From Chara braunii (Eukaryota; Streptophyta; Charophyceae; Charales; Characeae): a stretch of DNA of 26,233 nucleotides. Under the pieces are notes generated by a model that was given only the letters and a program-made list of their open reading frames with translations, had not been told where the DNA came from and ran no database searches. Positions 8,659 through 17,648 of the stretch are shown piece after piece (the stretch's first letter is position 1; each line of letters opens with the position of its first letter). The position numbers were made by a program, and so were the translations under genes. Where the stretch lies: contig BFEA01000662.1 of assembly GCA_003427395.1 (NCBI GenBank), positions 782,367 to 808,599 of the forward strand. The letters are read 5' to 3'.

Positions 8659-9120
8659 TCAGGTCTTGAACGACGGACTCTGAGTGAACCGCACGAGTTC
8701 CTCAGCGTCCGCGTTAGCACGAGACGTATGTGTGGACTCAAAAGTGAACGACTGAGGGACTCGGGATGTTGACGGGGTATCCGCAAGCTGAGGGCTGGAA
8801 GTAGAGATGGGAGCCACAAAAATAGAGGAAGGGTTAGGGAGATCGGGCTCCAAGGAGATGAGCTTAATGTCTGTATAGAGGGGATCATACTGAAGAAGAT
8901 CCATGACATTCACCGAGTAGAGACTGACGTCCTCCTCATACAGGAAGTAAGCGAATTGGTGAGTGGTGAAGGTAGTGTCTGCGTGAGACCCGGAAGGACG
9001 AGGGTCTTGGGAAGGTAGGTCTGGAAGCCCGGGGAGGGGTGTCGCCCGTTGTGCTAATAAAGGAGACTCGATATGTCTGACAATACTTCGTTTTGAGAAC
9101 TGAGTGTCTCGGTCGCCCAT
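8659..9120 (-). pseudogene. Protease to reverse transcriptase spacer of Pol
   Basis: An uninterrupted 153-codon frame lies between the protease and RT. It is rich in Ser, Thr, Pro and acidic residues and has no recognised domain, as is common for the linker in plant Ty3/gypsy Pol. Continuity with the protease frame upstream (GDRDTQFSK follows the protease block) supports the placement. Confidence 0.6.
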
Positions 9121-9420
9121 TCGGCCTCTATGTCACAAAACTTGTGAGGCCAAGGAGTGTCGAGGATAAAGTCGTACCTAGTCTCCAACATGTCGAAATA
9201 TGCAAAGGAATGGTAAAGTCGAGGCGCCTGGGTACTATCCGATGACTGAAGGGTGAGCAAAAAGTGGAGATCGGGGACCGCCTAATCAAAGAACAGTTGC
9301 GTCTTGTTATCTTCGAGGGTAACATAGATAGAAGAGCGAGCACCAGAGGTAGCTAGACGAGCTTCCTCAACCACACGAGGGTGAATGAAATCCCCCTGCG
9401 AGTCGGAGTCCTATAAAGCG
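9121..9420 (-). pseudogene. Ty3/gypsy aspartic protease, active site mutated
   Basis: The active-site block reads DSDSQGDFIHP (Asp codon at 9410-9408), where the family has Asp-Ser/Thr-Gly, so the glycine is replaced by Asp. A TAG stop lies directly upstream (9413-9411). The C-terminal block ETRYDFILDTPW matches the usual DVILGxxWL region. A second in-frame stop occurs near 9283. The enzyme would process Gag-Pol. This copy is inactive on three counts. Confidence 0.75.
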
Positions 9421-9738
9421 CGGTACACCCTCATAGATGTCCTAAGACGAATAAGAATAATGAAGAGCCTCAGGGTGGTCTGCTGTGGGACAGACAATAC
9501 CTCGACAGATGGCGGGGTAAAGGGAACTGCCTATCATGTCCAGAGGATCCTCTGGTGTGGTATCCAAAGGGACAAACCGCGACTCGATGGTAGGGAAGCC
9601 GGCTACAAGCGATGCGTCAACGGTACACTACACCATGGCTAGCGGGATGAGACTAGTCGGGCGGGGTCGGGGGGGGGACTGAGATAGGCTCCGACGAGAA
9701 ATGTCAGCATAGTGTCGAGTGAGGGCAGCATGGTATGA

Positions 9739-9780
9739 ACACCGTGAGGGGGTGTGTCCATCCTGACGGCAATGAAGACA
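9739..9780 (-). pseudogene. Gag CCHC zinc knuckle
   Basis: The minus strand encodes CLHCRQDGHTPSRC, a perfect C-X2-C-X4-H-X4-C knuckle, preceded by ALSPEERAAFEASRG, a context typical of plant gypsy Gag C termini. The knuckle normally binds element RNA during packaging. All four zinc ligands are kept. Confidence 0.9.
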
Positions 9781-9857
9781 ACCGCGGGAGGCCTCGAAGG
9801 CGGCTCGCTCCTCAGGTGATAAGGCTCTGCGAGGAGGGATAAAACCCTGCGGGAGAT

Positions 9858-10211
9858 CTATTTGAGGAACAACGAACGTGCGAGCACCAACTTGTGCAAG
9901 CCGACTACGATCATTGCAGATATTGCCATCTGCAAGCAGTCGTTCATCACGACAGTTTCGTCATCCAAGTGGTATTGGATGACATCCCGAAGCTCGACGT
10001 CCTCGGGGGCGTCCCCAAGGGTAAGGTCGACCTCTGTCGTAAAGTCGTCGATGAACTGAAGGGAACAGTAGCGCCGAGAGAATGACACTTTAGGTTGAGC
10101 CGAGCGGTGAAAGCCACCGGAGAAAGAGGAACGACCTCGAGTGGTGTCGTGCGACTGAGAGGTGGCGGGATGTGGCGAAGAGGATAGGGCGTCGGAGAAG
10201 CGACTCCGCAT
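9858..10211 (-). pseudogene. Gag C-terminal region, frames joined
   Basis: A 117-codon frame links the Gag core to the knuckle. The Ser/Arg-rich start (RFSDALSSSPHPATS) fits the basic linker seen after the Gag core. The latter half is acidic and its frame may be shifted relative to the original. Its identity comes from its position. Confidence 0.5.
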
Positions 10212-10268
10212 CCTTTGATAATGTCGAGCAGCCTTGTAGGCTTGCTCTATGTATGTGAAAGTCTGTCT

Positions 10269-10679
10269 TCAAAGCTCTATGCGGTAATCAGGGGGCAGAC
10301 TAACGAGAAACCTGTTGGTCAGAAGAACCTCTGATAGGAGTATCTCATCGCATATGAAGGAAATGTCATGAAACACCCAGATGTGACACTCTAGGTCTGC
10401 CAGTGCGGAGGACCCAGACCATTGCGTCTGGGTGACCCTATCCAAGGTACCAGCCGCGGTGTGCCAAGCGCTAAAGCGGTCTTGAAGGAAGGCGGCGAAG
10501 TCCGAAAAAGTGGGAGCCTCACGTATGCGAGTACAATGAGTATAATAGCTCTCCCATGCGGTGAAAGCGCCGCCTCGCAATTTAGGTGCAAGGACAGAGC
10601 ACCAAGACTCCTGACTAATGTTTGTCAGTGTCAATGTATCAATGCGTGCATGGCTGTCTGCAATCAATGCGACACACAA
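10269..10679 (-). pseudogene. Gag core (retrotransposon gag domain)
   Basis: The 136-codon frame contains LAPKLRGGAFTAWESY (Trp at residue 42) and then FSDFAAFLQDRF about 20 residues on, followed by LLTNRFLVSLPPDYR. This is the pattern of the retrotransposon gag domain, which forms the virus-like particle shell. The frame closes with TAG just before RQTFTYIEQAYKAARHY, which clearly continues the same domain, so the stop is secondary. Confidence 0.8.
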
Positions 10680-11370
10680 ACTATGTCATCGCAGTCAGGT
10701 ATATCGGACGAGAGGACCGTTGTGCTGACGCTGAGGGGAGAGAGGCTAAAAAGTCTGCACTGCGGTGACAAAAGTTGAGGCTGGTGCAGGGCTGCAAGTG
10801 AGAGCAGGATGTGAGCCATAGCCGTTGGGAAAAGGTCAACCAGAGGTGGAGGCAACGACTGCAGACACCTGTGACAGAGTAGCGAGGTAGGAAGGTAAAG
10901 GCGGAGAAGCAGGTCGAGGGAAACGAGCGTGCAAGACCGAAGTAGGAGCAGTGAGGGAAGATGGAGGGTGGGCAACATGTGAAGGGTGAGACTGTCTCAA
11001 GGTGAGTATCTCTGCTTATATATGCGCTATGATCGCTTGCAAGGTAGCCACTCATCGAGTGTGCGGGGTCGGAGGTGGAGTCGGAGAGGGTACCCTAGCA
11101 GGCGGACTCGGAGGAGTAACGAACTGTAGAGAGCGCTCAGGTGGGAGTGAGGGGATAAGAGGAGGAGGGATGACTCCGAACCGTAGTGCCGCAACTGATG
11201 CAGGAAACTGGGAAGCAACAAAGTGATGGGTAGATGAAACTGTCTGGCCAGATACCGATATGTTGGCGGCAGTACCTCCGGTAATGGCCGAAGCGGCGGA
11301 GGCGGCGGGGGGCTGATGGATATGCCACAACAGATGGTATGGTTTGAGCGGCAGTGGCACTCATCACTAC
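10680..11370 (-). pseudogene. Gag N-terminal region
   Basis: A likely start is the ATG at about 11367-11364 (MSATAAQTIP). A frameshift about 20 codons later carries the reading into an Ala/Pro/Ser-rich low-complexity segment ending PPPTPHTR, after which stops appear about every 40-60 codons. Proline-rich N termini are common in plant Gag. The start is chosen because this is the first Met upstream of a frame joinable to the core. Confidence 0.5.
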
Positions 11371-12289
11371 AAAGGGGGAGTGTTAGGCCTGACCCGCAGA
11401 GGAAGGAGAACCACGGCGTCTCCCTGTTTGGAGTCGTGGGGTACCAGACTAGGAGCCGATAGGAGATGGAGGGTGAGAGCGGTGGGGGGAATGATGAGGA
11501 GATCCCTTGAGGCGGTTGACGTCAAGGGCGAGCGCATTGAGTTACGCCTGTATGAGTCAAAGCGCACCGAGGCGCGCTTGCACTAGTGCGAGGAGGATTG
11601 CGAAGACGATCTCGAGGTCCATAGAGGCCTGACAGAGAGCTGTTGGTTGAATTGACGTCTAAGAGATGGATGACACCTTAACGATCTCCTCTGATATATT
11701 CTCGTCCATGTGCGGTGGATGGATAGGAGTAGACATGGCCGGAGATGGAGAAGGAGGTGATAAAAAATATGGGCTCGTGTGTGGAGAAAAAAAAGCTCCA
11801 CCAGTGACAGGGAGGGGGTTGCGGGAGTGGAGTGGGTAGTCGTGAGTCGATGCGCTTTGTGAGCAGCGGGTCGCGCATGAGAGGGTGGCGCGAAGCCGGT
11901 CGAGGGGAGAGGATTTGTTCAGGGTATCCGATGGGAGAAGGCAGGAAAGGAGGGGGGTTAGGAAAATCCTGAGCTCTAGAAAAATCCTAACAGAAGTTTG
12001 AGGGGTTAGGGTAGAGCAGCGGCGATCGAGAGAAAAAAATAATAATCATGGAGGGGATGGAAAAAAAAAAAAAAAAAACAGTGAAATTTCGAGATAAAAA
12101 TAAGAGAAAATAAAGAATAAAACTAAACAAAAAAAGAAATAAGCAAAATGTGATGTGATAAATAATATTTATTTTTTTGAAATTTTCGACAACATTTTCC
12201 TATCCCTCATAATGTGCCAAGAGGAAGGAGAGCCTAAGAGGAGCACGCAAAGTTTTACAACACCACAAATTAAAAAAAATTGGGAAAAT
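11371..12289. other. No gene seen; presumed leader or flank of the gypsy element
   Basis: This lies upstream of Gag, where the leader, PBS and 5' LTR would be expected on the minus strand. I could not find a site complementary to a tRNA 3' end nor a copy of this sequence near 5.2-6.4 kb. An A18 tract occurs at about 12061-12078. The 12080-12290 portion is AT-rich. Confidence 0.4.
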
Positions 12290-12545
12290 TCTCGAAATGC
12301 CCCTGAAGTTTGCGTTTATTTGTGATTTACCCCTCTGACGACCGACTTACCCTGATTTGCCCCTCTGATAGTCATTCAAGTTTCCAAAAAACCCCTGGCA
12401 TCGTTTGGGCCTGAGACATTTTCAATATGCCTCTACCGATACCTGCGTCAAATTTCCAGTTTGCCCCTACCGGATAGCTGTTCAGTACAGGCACAAGAAT
12501 TTTCCATATGCCCCTACCAATACCGTACATCTCTTAGGTATGCCT
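12290..12545. repeat. Degenerate tandem array of TTTGCCCCT-type units
   Basis: The core word recurs about every 30-47 bp: ATGCCCCTGAAG, TTACCCCTCTGACG, TTGCCCCTCTGATAG, AAACCCCTGGCATCG, ATGCCTCTACCGATACC, TTGCCCCTACCGGATA, ATGCCCCTACCAATACC. Between cores the sequence is A/T-rich and drifts. At least seven units are visible. No coding potential or known family. Confidence 0.65.
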
Positions 12546-12650
12546 TTCTGCTTGTTGCAGGCAGTAGCGGCTGCTTCCCTGACCCTGGGAGGCTGGGAGA
12601 TGTGCTACCCGGGCTTGTGTGTTGTCATATTCGCTATACACTCAAAAAAG

Positions 12651-12955
12651 NNNNNNNNNNNNNNNNNNNNNNNNNNNNNNNNNNNNNNNNNNNNNNNNNN
12701 NNNNNNNNNNNNNNNNNNNNNNNNNNNNNNNNNNNNNNNNNNNNNNNNNNNNNNNNNNNNNNNNNNNNNNNNNNNNNNNNNNNNNNNNNNNNNNNNNNNN
12801 NNNNNNNNNNNNNNNNNNNNNNNNNNNNNNNNNNNNNNNNNNNNNNNNNNNNNNNNNNNNNNNNNNNNNNNNNNNNNNNNNNNNNNNNNNNNNNNNNNNN
12901 NNNNNNNNNNNNNNNNNNNNNNNNNNNNNNNNNNNNNNNNNNNNNNNNNNNNNNN
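12651..12955. other. Assembly gap (305 N)
   Basis: A run of N followed at once by (GA)n. The gap probably marks an unresolved microsatellite. Frames reported across it are not meaningful. Confidence 0.98.
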
Positions 12956-12997
<42 letters not shown>

Positions 12998-13260
12998 AGA
13001 GGGTGGGAGAATAGGAGAGAAAGGGATGGGAAAGGTGGAGGAGAGAAGGAAAGATTAGTGGAAGAGGGTGAGTATAAAGGAGAGGGGAGAAAAGATGGTG
13101 GAAGGTGAGTGAAGAGGTAGGGGTATGAGAGAACAGTGGGAAGGAGAGGAGAGAAGTAGGGAAAAAAAAGAGAAAAGTGATGTAGAATGTGGGAGTAGTG
13201 GTAGAGTTAAAAAAAATGATTAGATGGTAGAGGGAAGAGAGAGAGAGGGGGGCCGGGAGA
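12956..13260. repeat. (GA)n microsatellite and purine-rich tract
   Basis: Pure GA runs to 12994, then G/A-rich sequence on the plus strand continues to about 13255 with few pyrimidines. Confidence 0.85.
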
Positions 13261-13403
13261 GTAGGTTAGTGAAAGAGGTGATACCAAGCTCTTGGTTGGC
13301 CAAGAGCAAACAAGATCACCACGATCCACAAAATGTTGGCCTTAAAGGTGCTTGCAGCTTGCTGCTGCAACAAAAAAAAATTAATAAGAATAATGTAGGG
13401 TTG

Positions 13404-13602
13404 GCTGAGATCTTGATCAGCTACCCTGATTGCATTGTCGCGCAGCCCCCTAGCCAGAGGGGTCTTCACTGCTGCCAAACCGCGGCTGCAGCAGTAGAAA
13501 AAATAATCATCATCATTATAATCATTTGGGAGTGCTGAGATCTTGACCAGCCACCCAGATTCCATTGTAGTGCAGCCCCCTAGCCACGGGGGTCTTCAAG
13601 AT
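13404..13602. repeat. Direct repeat of about 66 bp, two copies 132 bp apart
   Basis: GCTGAGATCTTGATCAGC at 13404 and GCTGAGATCTTGACCAGC at 13536 begin blocks that both include CAGCCCCCTAGCCA and GGGGTCTTCA. TTGATCAGCTACCCTGA recurs at about 13908. The copies lie in the leader side of the minus-strand LTR element, separated by ATC/ATT microsatellite sequence (13500-13530). Confidence 0.75.
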
Positions 13603-13865
13603 CTTCAACAAGCTGCCACATGGCAGTGCAGATAACCATGTGTACAAGCAGCAACAACCACGACGCGGAGGGGGGGAGGAGGGGGGGAGAGGGGGCCAAA
13701 TAGCAGCCCACCCGCTGCTTTCGTGTTGGCTGCTGCTCGCCGCTCGCCGATGAGGGGGGTAAATAGCTGGTGTGGCACTTCAGCAGCAACGTGCCGCATT
13801 ACTGACAGATGTAGGGAGTTTGGCTAGTGTGTTAAGCCACTGGCTACGCATGCGCATGGTTGACA

Positions 13866-13891
13866 GCTGTCAAGGTTCGAACCCTGACAGC
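13866..13891. other. Palindrome GCTGTCA-AGGTTCGAACCC-TGACAGC
   Basis: This is a 26-bp near-perfect inverted repeat centred on GGTTCGAACC, which also resembles a tRNA T-loop or B box. Element B has a related GGGTTTGAACCC in the equivalent place (about 26041-26053), so it is a conserved leader feature of the family. Confidence 0.55.
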
Positions 13892-13989
13892 AGTATGCAG
13901 CGTGAATTTTGATCAGCTACCCTGAGTGCATGTGGCCTTTGTATCCAGAGTGCTTTCCTTTTTCGCCACATGTCACTCTTTCGGCACTG

Positions 13990-14143
13990 CACCTTTTTCC
14001 ACTGTTTTCTTGTCTGTTCGCTCCGAAAATAGTCGAAAATGACCCAAAATCCTGCTATCGGGATTACACCTTTTTCCGCTGTTTTCTCGTCTGTTTGCTC
14101 CGAAAATAGCCGAAAATGGCCCAAAATCCCGCTGTCAAGATTA
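13990..14143. repeat. Tandem duplication, 77-bp unit
   Basis: Two head-to-tail units starting CACCTTTTTCC at 13990 and 14067 share TGTTTTCT, GCTCCGAAAATAG and CGAAAATG-CCCAAAATCC. They differ at roughly eight positions, mostly transitions. Element B has this segment once, so duplication happened within copy A. Confidence 0.85.
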
Positions 14144-14190
14144 CACCATTTTCTCCCACTTGCGGGATGGGGTGGGTGGGAGCGGGGACC

Positions 14191-14208
14191 GTTCCCGCTC
14201 TGATACCA
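14191..14208 (-). other. Primer-binding site (initiator tRNA-Met)
   Basis: The minus strand reads TGGTATCAGAGCGGGAAC. Its first 12 bases are the canonical plant retrotransposon site complementary to initiator tRNA-Met. It is preceded by an LTR ending in ATCACAC or ATCACA. Confidence 0.88.
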
Positions 14209-14209
14209 G

Positions 14210-14560
14210 TGTGATGGGCCCGACGGGATGGCGGTTCGTCAGGATCAAGACGAAGGGATGAGGATGGGGGAGATGGAGCTGGAGCTGGAAGGGACAGCGC
14301 AGCTCCAACACAGACTTAACACACACGTACTCTAAACTGTGTAAAATGAAGAATGAGCCTGAAAACAGAGTGCAGCTGGGGTATACCCAAGCGGACTGAC
14401 TGGACTGGTACCGACAGTGGTACCGGGTAGGGCTGGACTGGACTGAATGAATATATTACGGCTTGTGGAAGGGTCAGGTCACGGCCTGGTCCCACAGGCC
14501 GAACAGGCAAATAGCCAGATAGCCCTGGCCCTAGGCCAGGGCAGCTACAGGCACGCTGCA
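14210..14560 (-). mobile_element. LTR of element A (right boundary approximate)
   Basis: Matches LTR B (about 25450-25756) in inverted orientation. Shared blocks are GGCCTGTG-GACCAG, CAGTCCAGTCCAG, CGGTACC-CTGTCGGTACCAG, AGTCCGCT-GGGTATACCCCAGC, TCTGTTTTCA-CCTCATTC and GAGTACGTG. The tandem CAGTCCAGTCCAG and inverted GGTACC words could be promoter-proximal. The 5' TG end cannot be fixed, because the two copies diverge outside GGCCTGT. Confidence 0.75.
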
Positions 14561-14627
14561 CTCTCCCTCTCCACCCCCGCGCAGTTCCAATGTGGAAGAT
14601 GGGAATGAATCTTCCCGCTTTTGCGGG

Positions 14628-14629
<2 letters not shown>

Positions 14630-14671
<42 letters not shown>
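14630..14671. repeat. (CT)n microsatellite
   Basis: A pure CT run of about 42 bases. Confidence 0.95.
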
Positions 14672-14674
<3 letters not shown>

Positions 14675-14769
14675 AGTTTATTTCTTCGTTTTTCCTTCTT
14701 CTTTTCAGAGGCTTGTTCGTTTTCTTTTTTTGATTTGGTTATTTTTTTCAAAAAATGAAGAAAAACCTG

Positions 14770-14866
14770 CTACTGGTAGCTCTAGGCTAGGCAAGGCCCC
14801 GCTTACCTGTAGCGGAAGGTTTGGACTTGATAGTTGGGCGAGGTACTGGTGGTTTAAACCACCTGC
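14770..14866. mobile_element. Partial TTTAAACCACCAGTA-family MITE
   Basis: The right end GGTACTGGTGGTTTAAACCACC and inner GATAGTTGGGCGAG match the end of 2023-2229 and, inverted, the start of 16381. The left part is divergent. A minus-strand CAGGTAAGC word lies inside. Confidence 0.5.
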
Positions 14867-14884
14867 AAGAAAGGCTTTGAGTGA

Positions 14885-14945
14885 TGATAAGAGCATACAC
14901 CCCCAGATTCAGATCTGTTGGTGGGGAGTATCACCTGCTGGATAC
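14885..14945 (-). repeat. R1 retroposon fragment
   Basis: Plus-strand GATAAGAGCATACACCCCC, then TGTTGGTGGGGAGTATCACC and TGCTGGATACC, are the R1 landmarks in minus orientation. The 5' GGGACGC head is lost. Confidence 0.5.
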
Positions 14946-15507
14946 CTGCCTTGGGCTTCTTACCAGTCTTTTTCTTCTTCTTTTTTTTAATCAGTTGTCA
15001 GTACACAGTAATCAAACAGGCAAATCATTTTGTTCATCCACACCCCTTCCCATCCCCATTACTGTCATTGGTTCTGACAACAGATACAATACCCCAGTAA
15101 TTACAGCCAGATTGGGTCCAGAAATGTCCTTGTGTGAGTGTGAGTATGAGTATCCCGTGACGTCCAATGCGGCCTGGCCCTCCATTCTTTTCTTCCTCAA
15201 TTGAGTACTACCCATTGTGGTTTTTGTGCGTTTTATCCTTTCGGGCAACAAACTCTGTTGTTTATTCGTATGCTTCGTCCTTCTGCTTTCTGATGTTTTG
15301 AACTTCAAGTTGATGTCATATTAATGTGTTAAAGCACCAAATTGAATCTCTTTGAGGCCATTTCCACCTGTATGCGATTTCCCCATAGAGGACGAGTTGA
15401 CGCAGTGGAAGGCAGGCCTGGACATAGAAATCACGGCCTTGGCATGTATATGAGAAAAAACATAGCTCCAGTTGGGCAAAATTGCCTCTTTTTGCTTTCC
15501 CTTAGGA
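14946..15507. other. No gene seen
   Basis: Several frames of 60-107 codons overlap here on both strands without recognisable domains. No clear repeat structure up to the direct repeat at 15514. Confidence 0.4.
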
Positions 15508-15513
15508 CCCAGC

Positions 15514-15661
15514 TTTTCCCCTCAAGTGAAGCTGCATTAGGTGTAGGTTGGAGAGTACTCGAAGTCTAAGGAGGAACTGTAAACATTTCCATGAAAAAAC
15601 TGATCGAGATGTGAAAACATCTAGAAACTGTGTCACCATTCCTAATTACTTCAGTTGGTTT

Positions 15662-15708
<47 letters not shown>

Positions 15709-16116
15709 AGTCAAACAACAAGCCAGGTGTTGGCAGTGGAGTCGGGAGCCATCATTCTCCATCTCTGACCTTGGATTAACAAAAAAAAAAAAAAAAAAAA
15801 GGATTAAGTCCTTCGGAAGACCAATGGCCAGGAGAGAAGAATCCTCATAAAAGGGATCTCACCCTGGTTGGGCTGGGTCCCAGGTCCCTTTTATGGGGAT
15901 TCTTCTCTCCTGCCCACTGATCTTCCTTATCTACGGTGAGAGACAGAGAATGCCAGCTCAACAGCCGGCTTGTTGTTTGATCAAGTAATATTTCCTTTTG
16001 GCCTCCCGTTTTCCCCTCAAGCAAAGATGCATTAGCTGTAGGCCAGAGAGTACTTGAAGTCTGAAAAGGTACTGCAAACATGTACATGAAAAACCAATCA
16101 AGATGTGAAAACATCT
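15514..16116. mobile_element. Foldback core flanked by about 108-bp direct repeats
   Basis: The segments 15514-15622 and 16009-16116 are direct repeats (TTTTCCCCTCAAG, GCATTAG-TGTAGG, GAGAGTACT-GAAGTCT, GATGTGAAAACATCT). Between them is an inverted repeat about 275 bp long: TCAAACAACAAGCC (15711) against GGCTTGTTGTTTGA (15967), and CAGGAGAGAAGAATCC against GGATTCTTCTCTCCTG. A37 (15668-15704) and A20 (15781-15800) tracts interrupt the left arm. The second A tract has GGATTAA on both sides. Direct repeats outside and inverted repeats inside resemble a small composite, or a foldback that landed between tandem copies. Confidence 0.65.
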
Positions 16117-16124
16117 GTCAGTGA

Positions 16125-16388
16125 AAACTGTGAAGACATTTCCGAGCCATTTTGCGAAAATGCACCATGATTAATGGCATTGCATACTGCCGCATCGGGC
16201 AAGATGTACCGGGGTGCTGTTTTGCTGGACATCCTCCCCCCAAAACGGGCCTTGCATGTGACGAGACCCATTTTGCCTGCCAGTGGATGGATGTCCAGCG
16301 AAATGGCACCCCAGTATATCCCACACAACGCGGCAGCATGAATGGTGTGTGCCTGCAAAATGGCTGGGAAACATACTGAAGGTTTTAA
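16125..16388. mobile_element. Foldback MITE, relative of 1780-2022
   Basis: The left arm ACATTTCC-AGCCATTTTGC and the right arm GCAAAATGGCTGGGAAACAT are reverse complements, with the middle near 16255. Shared landmarks with 1780-2022 are CAGCGAAA, GCGGCAGCATG, GGATGGATGTCCAGC and the closing TTTTAAACCACCAGTAC. The 241-codon minus frame at 16098-16823 spans this and the neighbouring tandem repeats and is not a gene. Confidence 0.72.
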
Positions 16389-16510
16389 ACCACCAGTACG
16401 TTTCTCAGCTATTGACGTAGAGCCTGAAAATGCCATGCACACCATAGTTTGCCAAGCCTGCAGGGGGACGGTACCGATATGGGACATTTGTTGCTTGGCA
16501 CAGGTAACGC
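16381..16510. mobile_element. One-armed MITE remnant
   Basis: TTTTAAACCACCAGTACG then CAGCTATTGACGTAGAGCCTG match the end of the 2023-2229 element read in reverse (CAGCTATCGTTGCCGAGCCTG). It shares its terminal TTTTAAACC with the foldback to its left. The far end is not clear. Confidence 0.45.
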
Positions 16511-16877
16511 CCCTTATGCTGGACCTGCTGCCAGCAGCTGGATTGTAAAGAGGCCGTCTTTTTCTTGATTCAAACTCATGCACCACCCAGGCCTGGCCAG
16601 AAGTGCGGCCAGTTCCATTCTGGAAAGAGCTGGCTGGCAGGTACTTTGTTGCTCCATCACAAACAGGGGAAAAAGGATACCTAGCTGTGAAGGTGATTGC
16701 CCTCAGATTTATCCAGTGCTGCCCAGAAGTGCAGCCAGATACATTCTGGAAAGTGCTAATGTGACGGTGAAGCCCTGGAATCGGAAGGGCTGGCAGGCAT
16801 TCAATGCTCTCCGTCTCTCTCACCGGGAGTCAAAGCACAAACAGCCAAGAATATTCTCCCCCAAAGAAAAACAAAAA

Positions 16878-17075
16878 GGGTAACTTCAGTAGAGTCACAA
16901 AAGAGAGTTATAATTGCAGTATATATGGGGCAAGATGCAGTTTGCAATTGCACTTCGGCCACCCTACCTGGCCAGAAAGCTGGGTTGTATACATTGCCCG
17001 AACTGCAATTCGAAACTGTATCTTGGCCCATAGTGCAATTATAACTCATTTTTGCGACTCCCGTATAGTTTCCCC
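16878..17075. mobile_element. Foldback MITE with GGGTAACT...AGTTTCCC ends
   Basis: The left GGGTAACTTCAGTAGAGTC then AAAAGAGAGTTATAATTGCA pairs with the right TGCAATTATAACTC, ATTTTTGCGACTCCCGTATAGTTTCCC. Pairing continues through GGGGCAAGATGCAGTTTGCAA near the middle. The element is about 198 bp between A-rich flanks (CAAAA on both sides). A second fragment of its left end (GGGTAACTTCAGTAGAGTCACAA in part) lies at 17083-17105. Confidence 0.75.
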
Positions 17076-17223
17076 AAAACAGGGGTAACTTCAGTAGAGT
17101 CACAAGGAAGAAAAAAGAAGGGGAAACTTTAAGGGGATACCAAGCTCTGAAGGTGATTGCCCTCAGATTCATGCACTGGTGCCCAGAATTGTTGCCAGAT
17201 ACATCCTGGAAAGTACTAACGGT

Positions 17224-17600
17224 AGGGCCTCGCCACACCAATGTAGATCAAGTGCTTTCAACATTTTTTCTTCGCTACACAGACTGTCGAGAAAAAATGT
17301 TAAAACCACTTTGACATTTGTCCGGAAAAGGAAAAGGGTTTCGACATCCGTGAGAAACCGCCTGCCTGCCTGCCGAGGGCCAAAATTCAACACCAGCGTT
17401 TTGGGGTGTGCCGTTTTCGACATGTGTCAGGGTCGATTCGGTGCGTCTTGGAGATGTCAGCGTTCATCCACCTCAATTCCGCGCGTCTTCTACATGTGCT
17501 GTGTGGCAAAAGCGGGGGTTTTATAAAAAAACCCTATGTCGAAAAAGTTCTGACAGTTCTCCAAAACTTTGCCGTTTCTACATAGATTTGGCAAGGCCCT
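17224..17600. mobile_element. Nonautonomous DNA transposon, AGGGCCTCGCC ends
   Basis: The left end AGGGCCTCGCCACACCAATG matches the reverse complement of the right end (CATAGATTTGGCAAGGCCCT) at about 16 of 20 positions. It is 377 bp with no coding frame of note. It separates GGAAAGTACTAACGG from GTGTGAAGCCCTG, which are contiguous in the intact unit at 16755, so it is an insertion. The target duplication is unclear (TA or TTA at the edges). Confidence 0.65.
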
Positions 17601-17648
17601 TAGTCACTTAGTGTGAAGCCCTGAATTAGAAAGGGCTGGCAGGCATTG

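Larger units (their letters stand above)
6466..11370 (-). mobile_element. Decayed Ty3/gypsy LTR retrotransposon, truncated in integrase
   Basis: Read right to left, this element shows Gag, CCHC zinc knuckle, aspartic protease, reverse transcriptase, RNase H and integrase. Integrase after RNase H is the Ty3/gypsy order (Copia elements place it before RT). Stops and frameshifts occur in most domains. Several stops fit C-to-T or G-to-A changes: CGA to TGA and CAG to TAG in RT, TGG to TGA in integrase. The integrase stops inside its catalytic core, and neither LTRs nor a PBS could be recognised, so the 3' end at least is lost. It can only be a non-functional relic. Confidence 0.9.
13620..14190 (-). 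mobile_element. Leader (5' UTR) of LTR element A
   Basis: On the minus strand, this follows the PBS at 14208-14191 and matches the leader of element B at 25776-26233: GGGAACGGTCCCCGC, TTTTGGGCCATTTTCGG, ATGTGGCGAAAAAGGAAAGC, a GGTTCGAACC-type palindrome, and GCTATTTACCCCCC followed by CGGCGAGCGG. There is no Gag frame, so both copies are either non-autonomous or cut off. Confidence 0.65.

Noticed and set aside
12405-13108. Open frames above 200 codons
   Set aside because: Most of their length is undetermined sequence in the gap, plus (GA)n.
16098-16823. 241-codon minus-strand open frame, longest in the window outside the gap
   Set aside because: It spans a foldback, a MITE remnant and tandem units. 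The sequence repeats there explain its composition, and no motif is recognisable.
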